DNA from: Gentiana macrophylla
Lineage: Eukaryota > Streptophyta > Magnoliopsida > Gentianales > Gentianaceae
Direction of reading: 5' to 3'
Assembly: GCA_026214975.1 (NCBI GenBank)
Contig: JAOBSW010000831.1
Span: 106,993-170,992 of the forward strand
Length of the DNA stretch: 64,000 nucleotides
Part shown: positions 1-10,825 of the stretch, piece by piece
Layout of the letters: each line of letters begins with the position of its first letter
Position numbering within the stretch: position 1 is the first letter of the stretch
The notes under the pieces: generated by a model
The model's input: the letters and a program-made list of their open reading frames with translations, nothing else
Told to the model about the DNA's origin: nothing
Database searches by the model: none
Program-made: the position numbers and the translations under genes

Positions 1-2078
1 GATGGACTCGAAACACGCACCATCAGTAAATCCTTGACCAGTGGCTTCATCAGTTGTTCCTCTAGCCACTCCACTGGTCTCCACAGGGAACATGGGGGGG
101 TCATCATCAGAATCAGATGAATCACTATCAGGTGTGTACTTTGGATCTCTGAACATAATTGCTCCACTCTTTTTCCCTTCATCCAGTAGATCCATCAGCC
201 TAGATTGCAACATTGTTGTATCTAATAAGTCCAGTAGGCTGTCCACACCCAGCTGATCAAAAGCCCATTCTTCAAATCCACTCATTGGATCAGCAGCTGG
301 TTTCTGATTCTTGTAGAATCCAAACTTCCAAAGGAAATATTTTAGCACTTTTCTGAAGTTAGGATCTACTTTGTCCTTCTTAGATGCCTTCTCATATGGC
401 ATAGATGGCTTTCTAGTGGCAGGTTCAGTAGCTTGCTAACCTCCAAAACTTCCCACAAGTAGATTCATTGTTTCTTCAACAGATGCTTCAAAGTCGATGA
501 GTTTCTTTGAGGTTGTATATTTGTACCTACTACTTCCATCTCAGACAACACTTGGTTCCCACGACTTACATGCTCATCGGCAGGTTAGCGTGCAGACGCT
601 CTTCCTCTCGACTTCTTGCAACATTTGCAGGGTCTTCAACCAATTCTTCAACTTCCACAACAGGGACAGGTTCAGTGATTTGCTGTGGTTCTTCCACAGG
701 TTGCTCAACAACAACTTGTGCCTCTCCAAAGAGATTTAATGATTCCACAAAGGCTGCAGTGCGTGATCATCATTGTGATTCTTCCATGATTGCTCAACAA
801 CAACCTGTTCACTTACAGTAGGCTTGATAATAGTTATTGGTTCAGCATCAATAGCTTCTCCTACTACTTCTACTTCTTCTTCTACTGTTTCTTCTTTTTC
901 TTGTGCCCTTTGAACCTCTAAGATTTTCAATTGTTTCCCCTTTCCATGTTTCTTTTTATGAACAATCTCTTTCATCCTCTTGGAAAGTGGCTCATCTTCA
1001 ACTTCAATTACAGTAGACTTCCTTTTTCTACTAGCTTCTTTCTGTTGTTCCCTCAAGATTTCAACAACAGTTTTTCTTGCAAACACAGAGAGGTCGATAA
1101 TCTCAACTTAATGGTGGACCTCAGCAGACTCAATGATCTGTCTTTGTTTGCTTCCTTGTCTTCTTAGGTTTTAATACCTCTGTTATCTTCCTTGTATCTG
1201 CGGCCTTTCTTTTCTCAGTAGTTTTCTTTGGTGCAAAGAGTTTGTGATTTCTTAACGATTTGCTTGACCACTCACCACCAAAGATCACCATCATCTCCAT
1301 TCATCGTCATCATCAATGAGCCTCAAAGACCTTCTTCATCATCATCCAGACCAGGGATAGCATAATCAATCTCTTTCTTGTATCTAAATTGATTAATCTT
1401 TTCAGGTGCTATATCAGGGATTTCCAAATGATTCAGCAGGGTCTGAACCATCAATCCTAAGGGCAAGGCCTTGGATTTCCTCTTTCCTTCTCTTTCCTCA
1501 TTGGCTACTTTCTTCAAATAATGGATGAAATATCCAGCCCAGTTAAAATTCATACTCCTGCAGATAATCATCATTAGCTCTATCTTGGGTCCTGATAGAG
1601 TATCCATGCTTCCAACCAGCCCTAGTATGTTCTTTGCAATGAGTTTGCTCAGCAGGTTGTACTCATTCCCAATGTGTCTACAATTGATGCCTGGAATTGA
1701 TTTGGTGTCTTTATTTGTCTTGATTTTATCAACAAAATCCATCTTGGACAGTCCCATTGTCTCAGGATTTACTGGACCATCTACTACTTCTTCAAAACCA
1801 AAAACTTCCCTCAGTAGACTTGGGGAAATCTCAATCTCCTGGGCATTCACAGTTGTTTTGAATGCCTCTGTACCTTCTTTAACAACAATATTCTTCCAGA
1901 AACTAACAACATTTGTATATGAGATTGTCTCCAATCTGATATTCAGCACATTCTCTAATCCTGCATACCTCCTTATTCTTCGACCAATGTTGATTGCCAA
2001 TTCAGTTTGATTAGTATCAACAACAAAGCCTCTAACACTTTGGCTTGATTCAATCTGGACATCAATCTTTTCCGCCAT
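1..2078 (-). pseudogene. env-like (post-pol) ORF of the SIRE element, frameshifted in its C-terminal half
   Basis: The likely start is the ATG at 2078, which opens a 251-codon frame to a stop at 1323. It begins MAEKIDVQIESSQ and ends in an acidic DDDEEG stretch. Reading continues in other frames at 1086-736 (lysine-rich KRKST and KKKHGKGK followed by glutamate-rich runs), at 748-566 (glutamate/valine-rich), and from about 470 to the window edge (acidic, serine-aspartate repeats). I see no convincing transmembrane segment in the part starting at 2078. A longer reading from 2249 adds a hydrophobic N-terminus, but that ATG is probably not the true start. SIRE elements are known for an ORF of this kind after pol; a real envelope function has not been established for the family. 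Confidence 0.6.
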
Positions 2079-2564
2079 TGTTGTAAGAAAAAGATGAAGA
2101 AGAAAACTTTGTAGATCTGTGTTCACACAGTGTAAATTTGCAGTGATAAAGCAGATTTTGCAAGTAGAGAGTATCTTCAGTATGTAGGTCTGTATATATA
2201 GATAGAGGATGGTTGTAACTGTCAGAACACGTACATTGATGTTAACCATGATTAATTTGAGTGAATGCTAGCTTAACACGTGGCCCATTATTTTCCAAAA
2301 CGTATTGTAACCGTTGGATCTTGTAATCGTGGTTATAAAGGATAGAATTAAATATCCCGCCAACTGCTCTTTGACTTTAATGAAGTTTGACTGTAAGCGC
2401 TCCATTCAAAGCAGGTTGTCCTCGGCGAGGTTGGCTCGTGATCTCACGATAAAGATGCTTCAAAGCAGTCAGCGACAATGTGACTCTCTTTGATCCTTGA
2501 TTTCTTCTTGTTTTGATCAATTGATAATACAAGATGAAGTTTAATACCAATGATGAGTCTCATC

Positions 2565-2712
2565 AAGTGAGCTCACCCAACATGACAAAGACCAATCCCC
2601 TTGGCAACCTCATTTGCTCAATTGTCCAAACATAAGTACATGGAATTGTTGATACCAATGACTAAATATGCTAAGTGAGCTCACCCAACATAGCAAAGAC
2701 TAATCCCCTTGG
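2565..2712. repeat. Short direct repeat between pol and the env-like ORF
   Basis: Two copies of a roughly 40-bp unit (2565-2604 and 2673-2712) both read AAGTGAGCTCACCCAACAT followed by a CAAAGAC and AATCCCCTTGG core. They differ at only a few positions. They lie in the untranslated stretch between the end of RNase H and the env-like ORF, so they belong to the element. Their role is unknown. Confidence 0.7.
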
Positions 2713-2736
2713 TGAATTCCAGTACATTGCTGATTA

Positions 2737-3462
2737 TCAGTCAACTTTTATAATTCCAAGTTCAGTCCCTAGTTTAGCAAATCTTTCACTATCAAGTGGT
2801 TTAGTGAAAATATCAGCAAGTTGATTCTCAATAGGGATATATAGAACCACCACATCTTTCTTCTCAACATGATCTCTTATAAAATGATGTCTCACATCAA
2901 TATGTTTGGTTCTTGAGTGCAAAACAAGATTTTCAGTGATTGCAATTGCACTTGTGTTGTCACACATGATTGGAATTTCCCTTTCTTCAATTCCATAATC
3001 CCTTAACTGTTGTCTTAACCACAGTACTTGTGCACAAACAACTTCCAAAGAACAATGTATTCGACTTTTCAAAGAAGTGGAAGTTGATATAGAGTTTTGT
3101 TTCTTGCTGAACCAGGAGACCAGTCTACTTCCCATCAACTGACAGGTTCCTGTAGTGCTTTTTCTATCAATCTTACATCCAGCATAATCAGAATCTGAGT
3201 AGGATATAACTTTGAAGCTTCCATCCTTGGAATAGCATATCCCTACTCCCAAAGTCTCTTTAAGATACTTGAGAACTCTCTTGACTGCACCTAAGTGACT
3301 TTCTTTAGGTTTAGATTGAAATCTTGCACAAACACCTACATCAAAGGATATATCAGTCTGCTGGCAAATGAGATACTGACAGATCGCTATATCATCCTTC
3401 GTATAAAGTCGATCAACATCTTTGCCTTCTTCATCTTCATCCAATCTGATATTTGTGCTCAT
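2737..3462 (-). pseudogene. RNase H domain of the SIRE copia polyprotein
   Basis: The 241-codon stretch contains copia RNase H landmarks in order: VLKYLKETLG, YSDSDYAGCKIDRKSTTG, VLWLRQQLRDYG, MCDNTSAI, SRTKHIDVRHHF and ADIFTKPL. RNase H removes the RNA strand during reverse transcription. The segment that normally reads like TAEAEYIA, holding a catalytic glutamate, is replaced by unrelated residues (SLKSRIHCSLE), which indicates a local frameshift pair. It overlaps the RT frame at 3459-3462, so the two domains are also separated by a frameshift. Confidence 0.85.
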
Positions 3463-4554
3463 TGGAGTTGATATCTTGGTGCTTTTTCCATACCAAACTT
3501 CTTCAGCAACTCCTTGGTATACTTGGTTTGATGAATGAAGATTCCATCTTTCATCTGTTTAACTTGCAATCCCAAAAAGTAGTTCATTTCTCCCATCATA
3601 CTCATTTGGAATTTGCTCTTCATTAGATTTGCAAACTTTTCACATAACAGTTCATTTTCAGAACCAAAGATTATTTCATCAACATAAATCTGTACCAGCA
3701 GGGTGCTGTCCTTCTCATTGATTCTGAAAAGAGTTTTATCAATGGTGCCTTTTGTAAAACCATTGTCCACCAAGAATTGAGATAAAGTTTCATACCAAGC
3801 TCTTGGTGCCTGTTTCAATCCATAAAGTGCTTTGTTGAGTCTATACACTTTATCTTCTTGATCTTTAACTTTAAATACAGGAGGTTGCTGTACATACACT
3901 TCCTCCTCTAGAATGCCATTCAAAAATGCACTTTTGACATCCATCTGATATACCTTGAAGTTCTTATATGCAGCATGTGCCAAGAATAATCTGATAGCTT
4001 CCAATCTTGCAACAGTGCATAAGTTTCAACAAAATCTATTCATACGCTTTAGAATAGCCTTTTGCAACTTGATCGGCCTTATTTCTCACAATGGTACCAG
4101 ATTCATCAAGTTTATTTCTGTAAACCCACTTAGTACCAATGATATTTGCATGACTTGGTCTTTCAACTAGTGTCCAAACTTGATTTCTTTCAAATTCATT
4201 TAATTCTTCTTGCATAGCAATTATCCAATCTGGATCTGAAATTGCTTCTTCAACAACTTTAGGTTCCATTTGAGATAGAAAACAAGTAAACATAGCTTCC
4301 AGTTGTCTTCTAGTCCTTACACCTTGCTGTACATTGCCAATAACTTGTTCAGCAGGGTGATTTCTTAACCATTGTGGATTCTGATTAGTTTGATTATCAG
4401 GAACCTCATCTTCAGTAGGGTCTGCTGTAGCTTCATCAACAACAGGGGGTTCAGCAGATCCTTGAATTGCTTCAGTTGTTGCATCAGTAGTATTACCAGT
4501 AGGGTGTTCAGTAGGGGCAGTATCAGAAATTTTTAAGTCATTGAATCTTTCCAA
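3459..4554 (-). pseudogene. Reverse transcriptase domain of the SIRE copia polyprotein
   Basis: Two frames together cover the RT domain. The upstream one (4554-4036) ends with the RT entry motif WTLVERPSHANIIGTKWVYR. The downstream one (4004-3459) holds YQMDVKSAFLNG, VYRLNKALYGLKQAPRAWYE and QIYVDEIIFGS. The catalytic box reads YVDE where active copia RTs have YVDD, so one catalytic aspartate is changed as read. A frameshift near 4005-4035 separates the two frames. The domain copies RNA into cDNA in the particle. Confidence 0.88.
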
Positions 4555-4573
4555 AACTTCAACACAATCTGGA

Positions 4574-5659
4574 TCAGTATTGTTTCTTCAAAAAATTTAC
4601 ATGTATTGTTTCTTCATGTTTCAGTGACCTCTTGTTCAGTACCCTGAAAGCCTTGCTGACTGAAGAATATCCCAAGAAAATTCCTTCATCTACTTTGGTT
4701 GGAATGTCTTCAAATGTACCTTGTGATTTAGGATAAAACATTTGCTGCCAAATGGATGGAAATAAGATATATTTGGTTACCTTCCATTCCAAATCTCATA
4801 AGGTGTCTTCAGCAGCTTCTTGTTTTTTGAGGTTCTGTTTTGTGTATAGCATGCTGTATTGACTGCTTCAGCCCAATATCTTTCGGTAGCAATGCTTCAC
4901 AAATCATTGTCCTTCCTGCTTCCTTTAAAGTCCTGTTTTTCTTTCAAAGAACCCCATTTTCTTTGAGGTGTACCAAAGACCGCAAGTTGATGTAGTACAC
5001 CATTACATTCCTGATATTCTCTTATAACTTTGTTCGAAATTCAAGACTCGATCCGATCTTATTTTTACTACTGTCAAACTTTTCTCATTTTGTAATCTCT
5101 TTAGAAGATTAGGCATGCTTTGGAGTGTTTCACTTTTCTTGTTCATAAATATCACCCAAGTGTACCTTGAATAATCATCCACAACCACTAAGGTGTATTT
5201 CTTTCCTGTAACACTTGTTGGAGTTATTGGTCCAAATAGATCCATATGCATCAGCTCCAACATTCTATTAGTTGATTGTTTAGTTTTTGACTTGAAGCTT
5301 GACTTTATCTGTTTACCCTGCTGACATGCATCACATATAGCATCCTTCTTGAATGTGATCTCAGGTAAACCAATCACCAGCTCTTTCTTCACCAATTGAT
5401 TGATATCATCAAAATTTAGATGATTCAACTTCTTGTGCCATAACCAATTGAGTTCTGACTTGGTATGCACAATCAGGCAGGTTTCTGGAACTGCAGTAGA
5501 CCAATCCACAACATACATGTTTTGTTGTCTTCTACCAGCCAGTACAACTTGATCACCTCTTTCACTAATGACAATACAGTTGTTTTTGTCAAAAGTGACC
5601 TTGTATCCCATGTCACAGAATTGTCCAGTGCTCAACAAGTTGTAGTCCAGTCCTTCCAC
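4574..5659 (-). pseudogene. GAG-pre-integrase and integrase region of the SIRE element
   Basis: The 218-codon part at 5659-5003 has the zinc-binding pre-integrase block (WHKKLNHLNF, then CDACQQGKQ) and the start of the integrase core (LELMHMDLFGP, VVVDDYSRYTWVIF). A further frame at 4792-4574 carries the copia integrase C-terminal block with KVDEGIFLGYSS. The stretch between, 4793-5002, is broken by frameshifts where the second catalytic aspartate and the glutamate should lie. The protein would join cDNA ends to the host genome. Confidence 0.82.
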
Positions 5660-5985
5660 ATTGCAACATTCTTGATTGTAAGTCCATTTCTCTCAAGTGT
5701 GCCATATCCTCTTGTATATCCAGGTGTATTCTTGTTGCCAAAATTTACCCTTGGACCATCCTTTGCCACAAAGTTTGATAAACAGTGCTTGTTCTTTGTC
5801 ATATGTCCGGAACATCCTTTGTCAAAGTACAGACACCATCTGAGAACAAAGTTAATACATTTTAGGTACCCAAACCTGTTTGGGTCCATAGTGGTCAGTA
5901 GTAAGCATGACCCTTGGTAAGTTTCCATAAGGTCTTCTCCTAAAAGTGTCATACTTTGGTTCATACATGTATTCCACAAATCCAT
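5632..5985 (-). pseudogene. Aspartic protease region of the SIRE element
   Basis: The frame reads CLYFDKGCSGHMTKNKHC, matching the copia protease active-site block normally written FDSGCSGHMT. The catalytic D-S-G triad appears as D-K-G, so the site is altered as read. Downstream VNFGNKN and YGTLERNG fit the rest of the protease fold. It precedes integrase, as expected in copia. Confidence 0.75.
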
Positions 5986-8163
5986 AAGTTCTAACAGTAG
6001 GTTGTGTAGGATTCACATATGTTTTCTGGCCTATTGGTTTATAATGCTGTTTGAAGTGACTCTTGTTGTTAGAAGCATTAGTATAACCATTTGTTTCTTT
6101 GTCTGTTAGGAACGGCCCTGTAGTATGGAGTCTGCTGAGGTCCCCTTTGAGGCCTTTTATAAGCCCCTCTCGCCGAGTCCTTTCTTCGATTCCATTGCTT
6201 AGGTTTTACCCTAGCGACATGGTTATCTTGGTTGTTTTATCAAGTGCAGTACAGAATATTCAATCATCATCAAGAGGAGCGATCTACCTTTCCCCGAGAT
6301 AAGTATCCCTTGAATGATTAACATTTTTAGATTTAGGATTCTTATCCTTGGAATATTTTCGACCTTTACCTTTTGTGGTCCGAGAGACTTGGTAGCAGTC
6401 CGCTATCAAGTAGGTCTAGAAGGTCCAGTGATCCTATTTTTGGATTTGTTCTTTTGTTAGAGGAGTGTTGACTTCTTTGACTTCGATTTTGCTTCCTTGA
6501 AGTATTCTCGTGAGGTTTTACTTGCCTCAAAGAACCTTACTTGGAGTTGGATCTTGTGCAGTACAAACTTAGGACCAATTGCAGTACTAGGTTCAAGAAC
6601 CTCCACTGGATCCACTCTTTTTGGATTGTTGAGTTCCAAATCCAAGCCCCTGTTCTATCACCATAAGGCTTTCCAGATTTGTATGCAGTAGAGAACAAGA
6701 TGGTTGTGATTCGGATGCTCTTTGGATGTTCAAAGAGCTTATACTTGATTCTCATCCAAATTCTCTTTTCCTTACCTTTGAGAGTCCTTAATTCAGCATT
6801 CAATCTTTCAACTTCTACTTGAAGAGCTTCTTTTTCAGCCTTCACAATCTCATAACCAGATTGTATTGTCCTCAGTTGATTGAGGATGGCATCCAAAGCT
6901 TCTTCATTGTATGAGTTTCTAGGATTTGAACCACAAGTTGATTCACAATCACTTCAGCAGGAGTGTTAATTGATACAGATTGTATACCTCTTGATTTCAT
7001 CCATATTGGCCATCAAAGCATAATCTTCCATATCGGCCAACCAATGTTGTGTCATCTGATTCATTTTCTTTTTGAGATTCCACTTCATACCTCGATTCAT
7101 CTTCAAAGCAACCATAGCCTTCTTGCCATGTCTTCTTTGTTGACTCTTGGTCTTGAGTGAGTCCGGACAATCAGTCTAAAGTGTCCAGCTTCTTGCGGTT
7201 GAAACAAAGATAATCAGTTCCTTACTTTATTTTAACTCGGGATGATCAGGTTTGAAGTGTCACGGTTTCTTGCAATGAAAGCCTGAGATAGTCATTGTCT
7301 TTCTTTGATTCTTCTTTCTTCCTTTCAGTAGGCCTCTTTGTGAAATTTCTTGAAGGGGCCTTTCCAGTCTTCATCATCCTGATTTTCTTGCTCAGTAGAG
7401 CAATCTGTTCCTGCATCTCATCCAGCAGATCATCTTGTCCTCCAGATGTTTCTTCCTGATGTGAAGCAGCCAATGCACTAGTCTTTGGCTCTTCTTTTTC
7501 AGTCTCAGGTACAAGATTTTTGCTAAATTCATAAGCCTTAAGATCTGAAAATAACTTGAAGGTGTCTTCTTCATGCAGCTTTCTCATTTCTTCTATTGCA
7601 GTCACCTTCATTTTCCAAACATCTTTTGTAGGTAGTGCTTCCAAGATTTTTGTGTTTATTTCCTCTTTTGAATAACTTACACTCAGCAGGGTAAGTTCAT
7701 CCAGGATAGCATTAAATCTTGATTCCATTTGCTCAATGGTTTCATTAGGTAGCATCTTGAACTTTTGAAATCTCTTTTTGACCACACTGATTTTATTCTT
7801 CTTTATTGTATCAGTGCCTTCACAGATCAACTGTATCTTGTCCCAAAGTTCCTTTGCAGTTTTGCATTCTTTAACCTTCATGTACATATTGCTATCCAAT
7901 GTTCTGTAAATGATATCAATAGCAATATTGTTGAGGTTTGCTCATTTTCTGTCATCTGCATTCCATTCTCTTTTTGGTTTTGGAATGTATTATGTAGTAT
8001 CACCCACTGTTACTGACTTGGTAATCTCCAGTGGTCCATCAGTTAGTACATCCATCATCTCATCACGAGTTGCACCAAGGTATGCCTGCATTCGACGTTT
8101 ATATTCATCAAATCTATCTAGAGAACACATCAGCATAGTTCTAGCATACAGGGTGTTATCCAT
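5986..8163 (-). pseudogene. gag of the SIRE element, with in-frame stops and frameshifts
   Basis: The start is the ATG at 8163, reading MDNTLYARTMLM and continuing in frame into the long open part at 7899-7246 (KVKECKTAKELWDKIQLICEG, a typical copia capsid block). Two in-frame stops lie between 8040 and 7930. The C-terminal part is an amphipathic, probably coiled-coil stretch at 6896-6780 (GYEIVKAEKEALQVEVERLN) and a frameshifted tail at 6645-6457. The zinc-knuckle segment near 5990-6450 is too disrupted to read. Gag would form the particle. Confidence 0.75.
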
Positions 8164-8253
8164 GATGCAAGTTTTGAAAAACCAGTAACTTGAAAAAGTT
8201 TCAAAGTATTTTCACAAGCACAACAAGTAGGATTTCTTCAGAACAGAAGCACT

Positions 8254-8265
8254 GCACTGATACCA
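8254..8265 (-). other. Primer binding site of the SIRE element
   Basis: On the minus strand the sequence just inside the LTR is TGGTATCAGTGC, close to the initiator-Met tRNA complement TGGTATCAGAGC used by plant copia elements. Two bases separate it from the LTR end at 8268. Confidence 0.8.
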
Positions 8266-8267
8266 AT

Positions 8268-9745
8268 TGTTGGTCCCGTGAAAAGGCTTTGGTTAAGTTT
8301 AGAGGGGGGGGTGAATAAACTTAACACTTAAAACTTTGGAGTTAACAAATTCAGCAATTTCAGTGATCTGCGATACTTGAGAGTCTGCCGACACCTCGAG
8401 AGCCTCTTTGATGAGCAGTGAGTCTCGACAGTTTAGTTTACTGAAATTGTGCAGCGGAATTATATCAAAATTAAGCCTTGTTACTTGTTGTTAAATATGA
8501 TACTAAGTATTGGATACTCAATAGTGTATGTGTGTGATTTCAGTTGCTATATTCAGTGGATTGATGTGTATAATAAACTAAGTGCAGAATGTAAATGCTG
8601 AAAGTAAGTAGGCAGATTTTATAGTGGTTCCAGGTGGTGTAATCCTGTCAGTCCACTCTTCTCCTGTGATGTTGGAGGTAATTCACTAGAGATCTTTGAT
8701 GTTGCAGTTACAAAGATTCCTAAGTTGCTTGTCCTTCACCAATAACTATGGCTTCACATGGCTGGGCGGGAACATGTAGGATTCTTTGCTCCCGAGTCTT
8801 CCACTTGGTCCTTGAAGGGTAGGATTGCCTCTTCACGAGATCCACCACAAACAACGATCTTTTCACACAAGCGTGCTTCACTTGTCTTTCAAAGAGTTCT
8901 TTATAAAATAAAGATCGAATCAAATAAATGATTCGATTGCAGCAGCCTTGATTAGGATGATATAATCGGCAGCTTGATTAGGATGATATAATAACCGTTC
9001 CTGGTTTTTGTCCCATCTGATTTGCTTTTCATCACTATTCATAGGGTCGACATTGTCGTAAATTCCTTTTTGTGATGCGATCATCCACCCTTTGACTTAT
9101 AACCATTGGATAAAAATCGAATCATCCCAACGTTCTTTTAATCTCGGCCTTTGATTTGTTTGATAAATCGAGGTAGTTAGTCATCTTATCCATGTAATCT
9201 TCCAATATAATCTTGAATTAATCGAGGTATATTATCGGCGGAGTTCATCGATCTCTTTGAGATACTATCGATCTATTTGAAAACGACAATTTGTCGTGTA
9301 TAAAATACAATGCTGGTGACTTCTTTTATCTAACTTTTATTTGTGAAGTTAGATTACACCTTTTAAATATAACCAAGTTCCAAACATCATCCAACTTATG
9401 GAACTTAGACCTTGTACACAAGGTATATGTAATCGATTCAGTCATCACAGACTTGCCTAAATTCCGATTCCATATCCTTGACTTAAATTACTAAGTTTGA
9501 TCCCTTAGTATTCAGAATCGAGTTTGAGCCCTCAACCTACATCTTCAAGAGGTTCCCGACTAGTCTCATCGACCTATGTACCTACTTGATATGGACTAGT
9601 CTCATTGATATAAATCGGTGATCATTCTGATGCTTGTTTGATCAAACCTATTCATAAATCAAACTCTAATAAACCTATACATTTGATCTAGACATCTTTT
9701 TACCTTTGCACTATAACAGCTAGTCTGACACTCATCATCAAAACA
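8268..9745 (-). repeat. 5' LTR of the SIRE element (1,478 bp)
   Basis: The left boundary is TGTTGGTCCCGTG next to the primer binding site, and the right boundary is CATCATCAAAACA, so on the element strand the LTR runs TGTTTTGATGATG to GGGACCAACA. Both ends obey TG...CA. It carries a 24-bp imperfect tandem repeat (CTTGATTAGGATGATATAAT twice, about 8948-8990). No second copy is in the window, so the right end rests on the terminal motif and on resemblance to SIRE LTR starts. Confidence 0.75.
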
Positions 9746-10455
9746 TACAAATAAGTCCAATAGAGTGGTTGAATATGTCGTGGGGTATTCTCACCTCGCA
9801 AAGTGTCATTAGAATTTTATGCAACACATTCCTTGTTTTCGTGAGGTGCTAGCGGGCTAGTTGGAGGGGAGAGTGCTCTTATAACATACTTGGTTGCGTG
9901 TGTAGACTTTCAGTGCTTTATATTTATATCTTGTTGTTGCTTGAACATATTCAATGCTTCCACTCTCTTCTACGTACGTTTGTACTTGTCCTCTATTTGT
10001 ATTGTTCTCACCCTCAGAATGTGTTGCAGGTTTAGTGTTTGATTGCGAGTGCTTCGAGGATAGACCTCGGGATGCTCCGGTAGTTCTTTGATGAAGTTGT
10101 TCTCTTTTCAATTAGGTAATAGACGAACTTTATCATTTTATAAGCCTATTGAATCTGGTATAGTGTTGAACTTGTGAAATATCATTGAACTCTCGGACTT
10201 TAAATGTTGTAAAGGACTCGGCATTTGGTTTTCCTATTCTACCCTTAGCTTTGTATGTTTTCTCGAGTCGTTTTAATTTATGCAATTATACTCTGATGAC
10301 GTATATGTAAGGTTTACGTATATAATTTGATATAAATATATGTTATATACGTGTCGGGCGTTTTTTTTCCGGATAAGGACTCGATGTCTGAAAACAGGGC
10401 GACACACCTTCTACATCTTCCTCTTTTTCCATCTCTTTCCTTCGAACTCTAACTA

Positions 10456-10803
10456 ATGGCACCAAAGGCTGTAGAGAAGAAACCCGATGCTGAGAAGAAG
10501 CCAACGGAGGAGAAGAAGACCACCACCGCTGGTAAGGTTCTAGTAAGGAAGAAGCTTCCCAAGTATGCCAATGATGTATCTGAAGACAAGAGGAAAAGAA
10601 GAACAAGAAGAGCATCGAGACCTATATGATCTTTATAGGTCTTTAAGGTTTTGAAGCAGGTTCATCCAGACATTGGGATCTATATAGGTCTCCGGATTGG
10701 ATTGGCTTGGTATAACAAGAAGATGACGATTACTTATAAGGAGATTCAGACTGCCGTGAGACTTGTGTTGCCTGGTGAATTGGTGAAGCATGCTATTTGG
10801 TGA
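10456..10803 (+). pseudogene. Histone H2B pseudogene, copy 1
   Basis: Reading begins MAPKAVEKKPDAEKKP, the lysine-rich N-terminal tail of plant H2B, and resumes in other frames with [27 protein letters not shown]-like WYNKKMTIT and [14 protein letters not shown]. At least two frameshifts break the frame near 10600-10645. The central helix (the SSKAMGIMNSFINDIFEKL region) is deleted, and the C-terminal AVSEGTKAVTKF is replaced by a stop. Copy 2 carries the same lesions, so the gene was dead before the segment was duplicated. It has no introns, like functional H2B genes, so retroposition cannot be told from ordinary duplication. Confidence 0.9.
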
Positions 10804-10825
10804 GCATAAACTTTTAATTATCTAC

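Larger units (their letters stand above)
1..9745 (-). mobile_element. SIRE-type Ty1/copia retrotransposon, cut by the left window edge
   Basis: On the minus strand the order is LTR (8268-9745), primer binding site, gag, protease, integrase, reverse transcriptase, RNase H, then an extra ORF downstream of pol. Integrase before RT defines copia. A long LTR of about 1.5 kb plus an env-like ORF after pol is the arrangement of the SIRE/Maximus lineage. The distal LTR would lie left of position 1, so its target duplication cannot be checked; the five bases after the visible LTR are TACAA. All ORFs carry stops or frameshifts, so the copy looks inactive as read. Lineage is inferred from architecture and from recognisable pol motifs. 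Confidence 0.85.

Noticed and set aside
1525..2010. 161-codon plus-strand frame
   Set aside because: It is antisense to the env-like ORF of the SIRE element and mirrors its codons.
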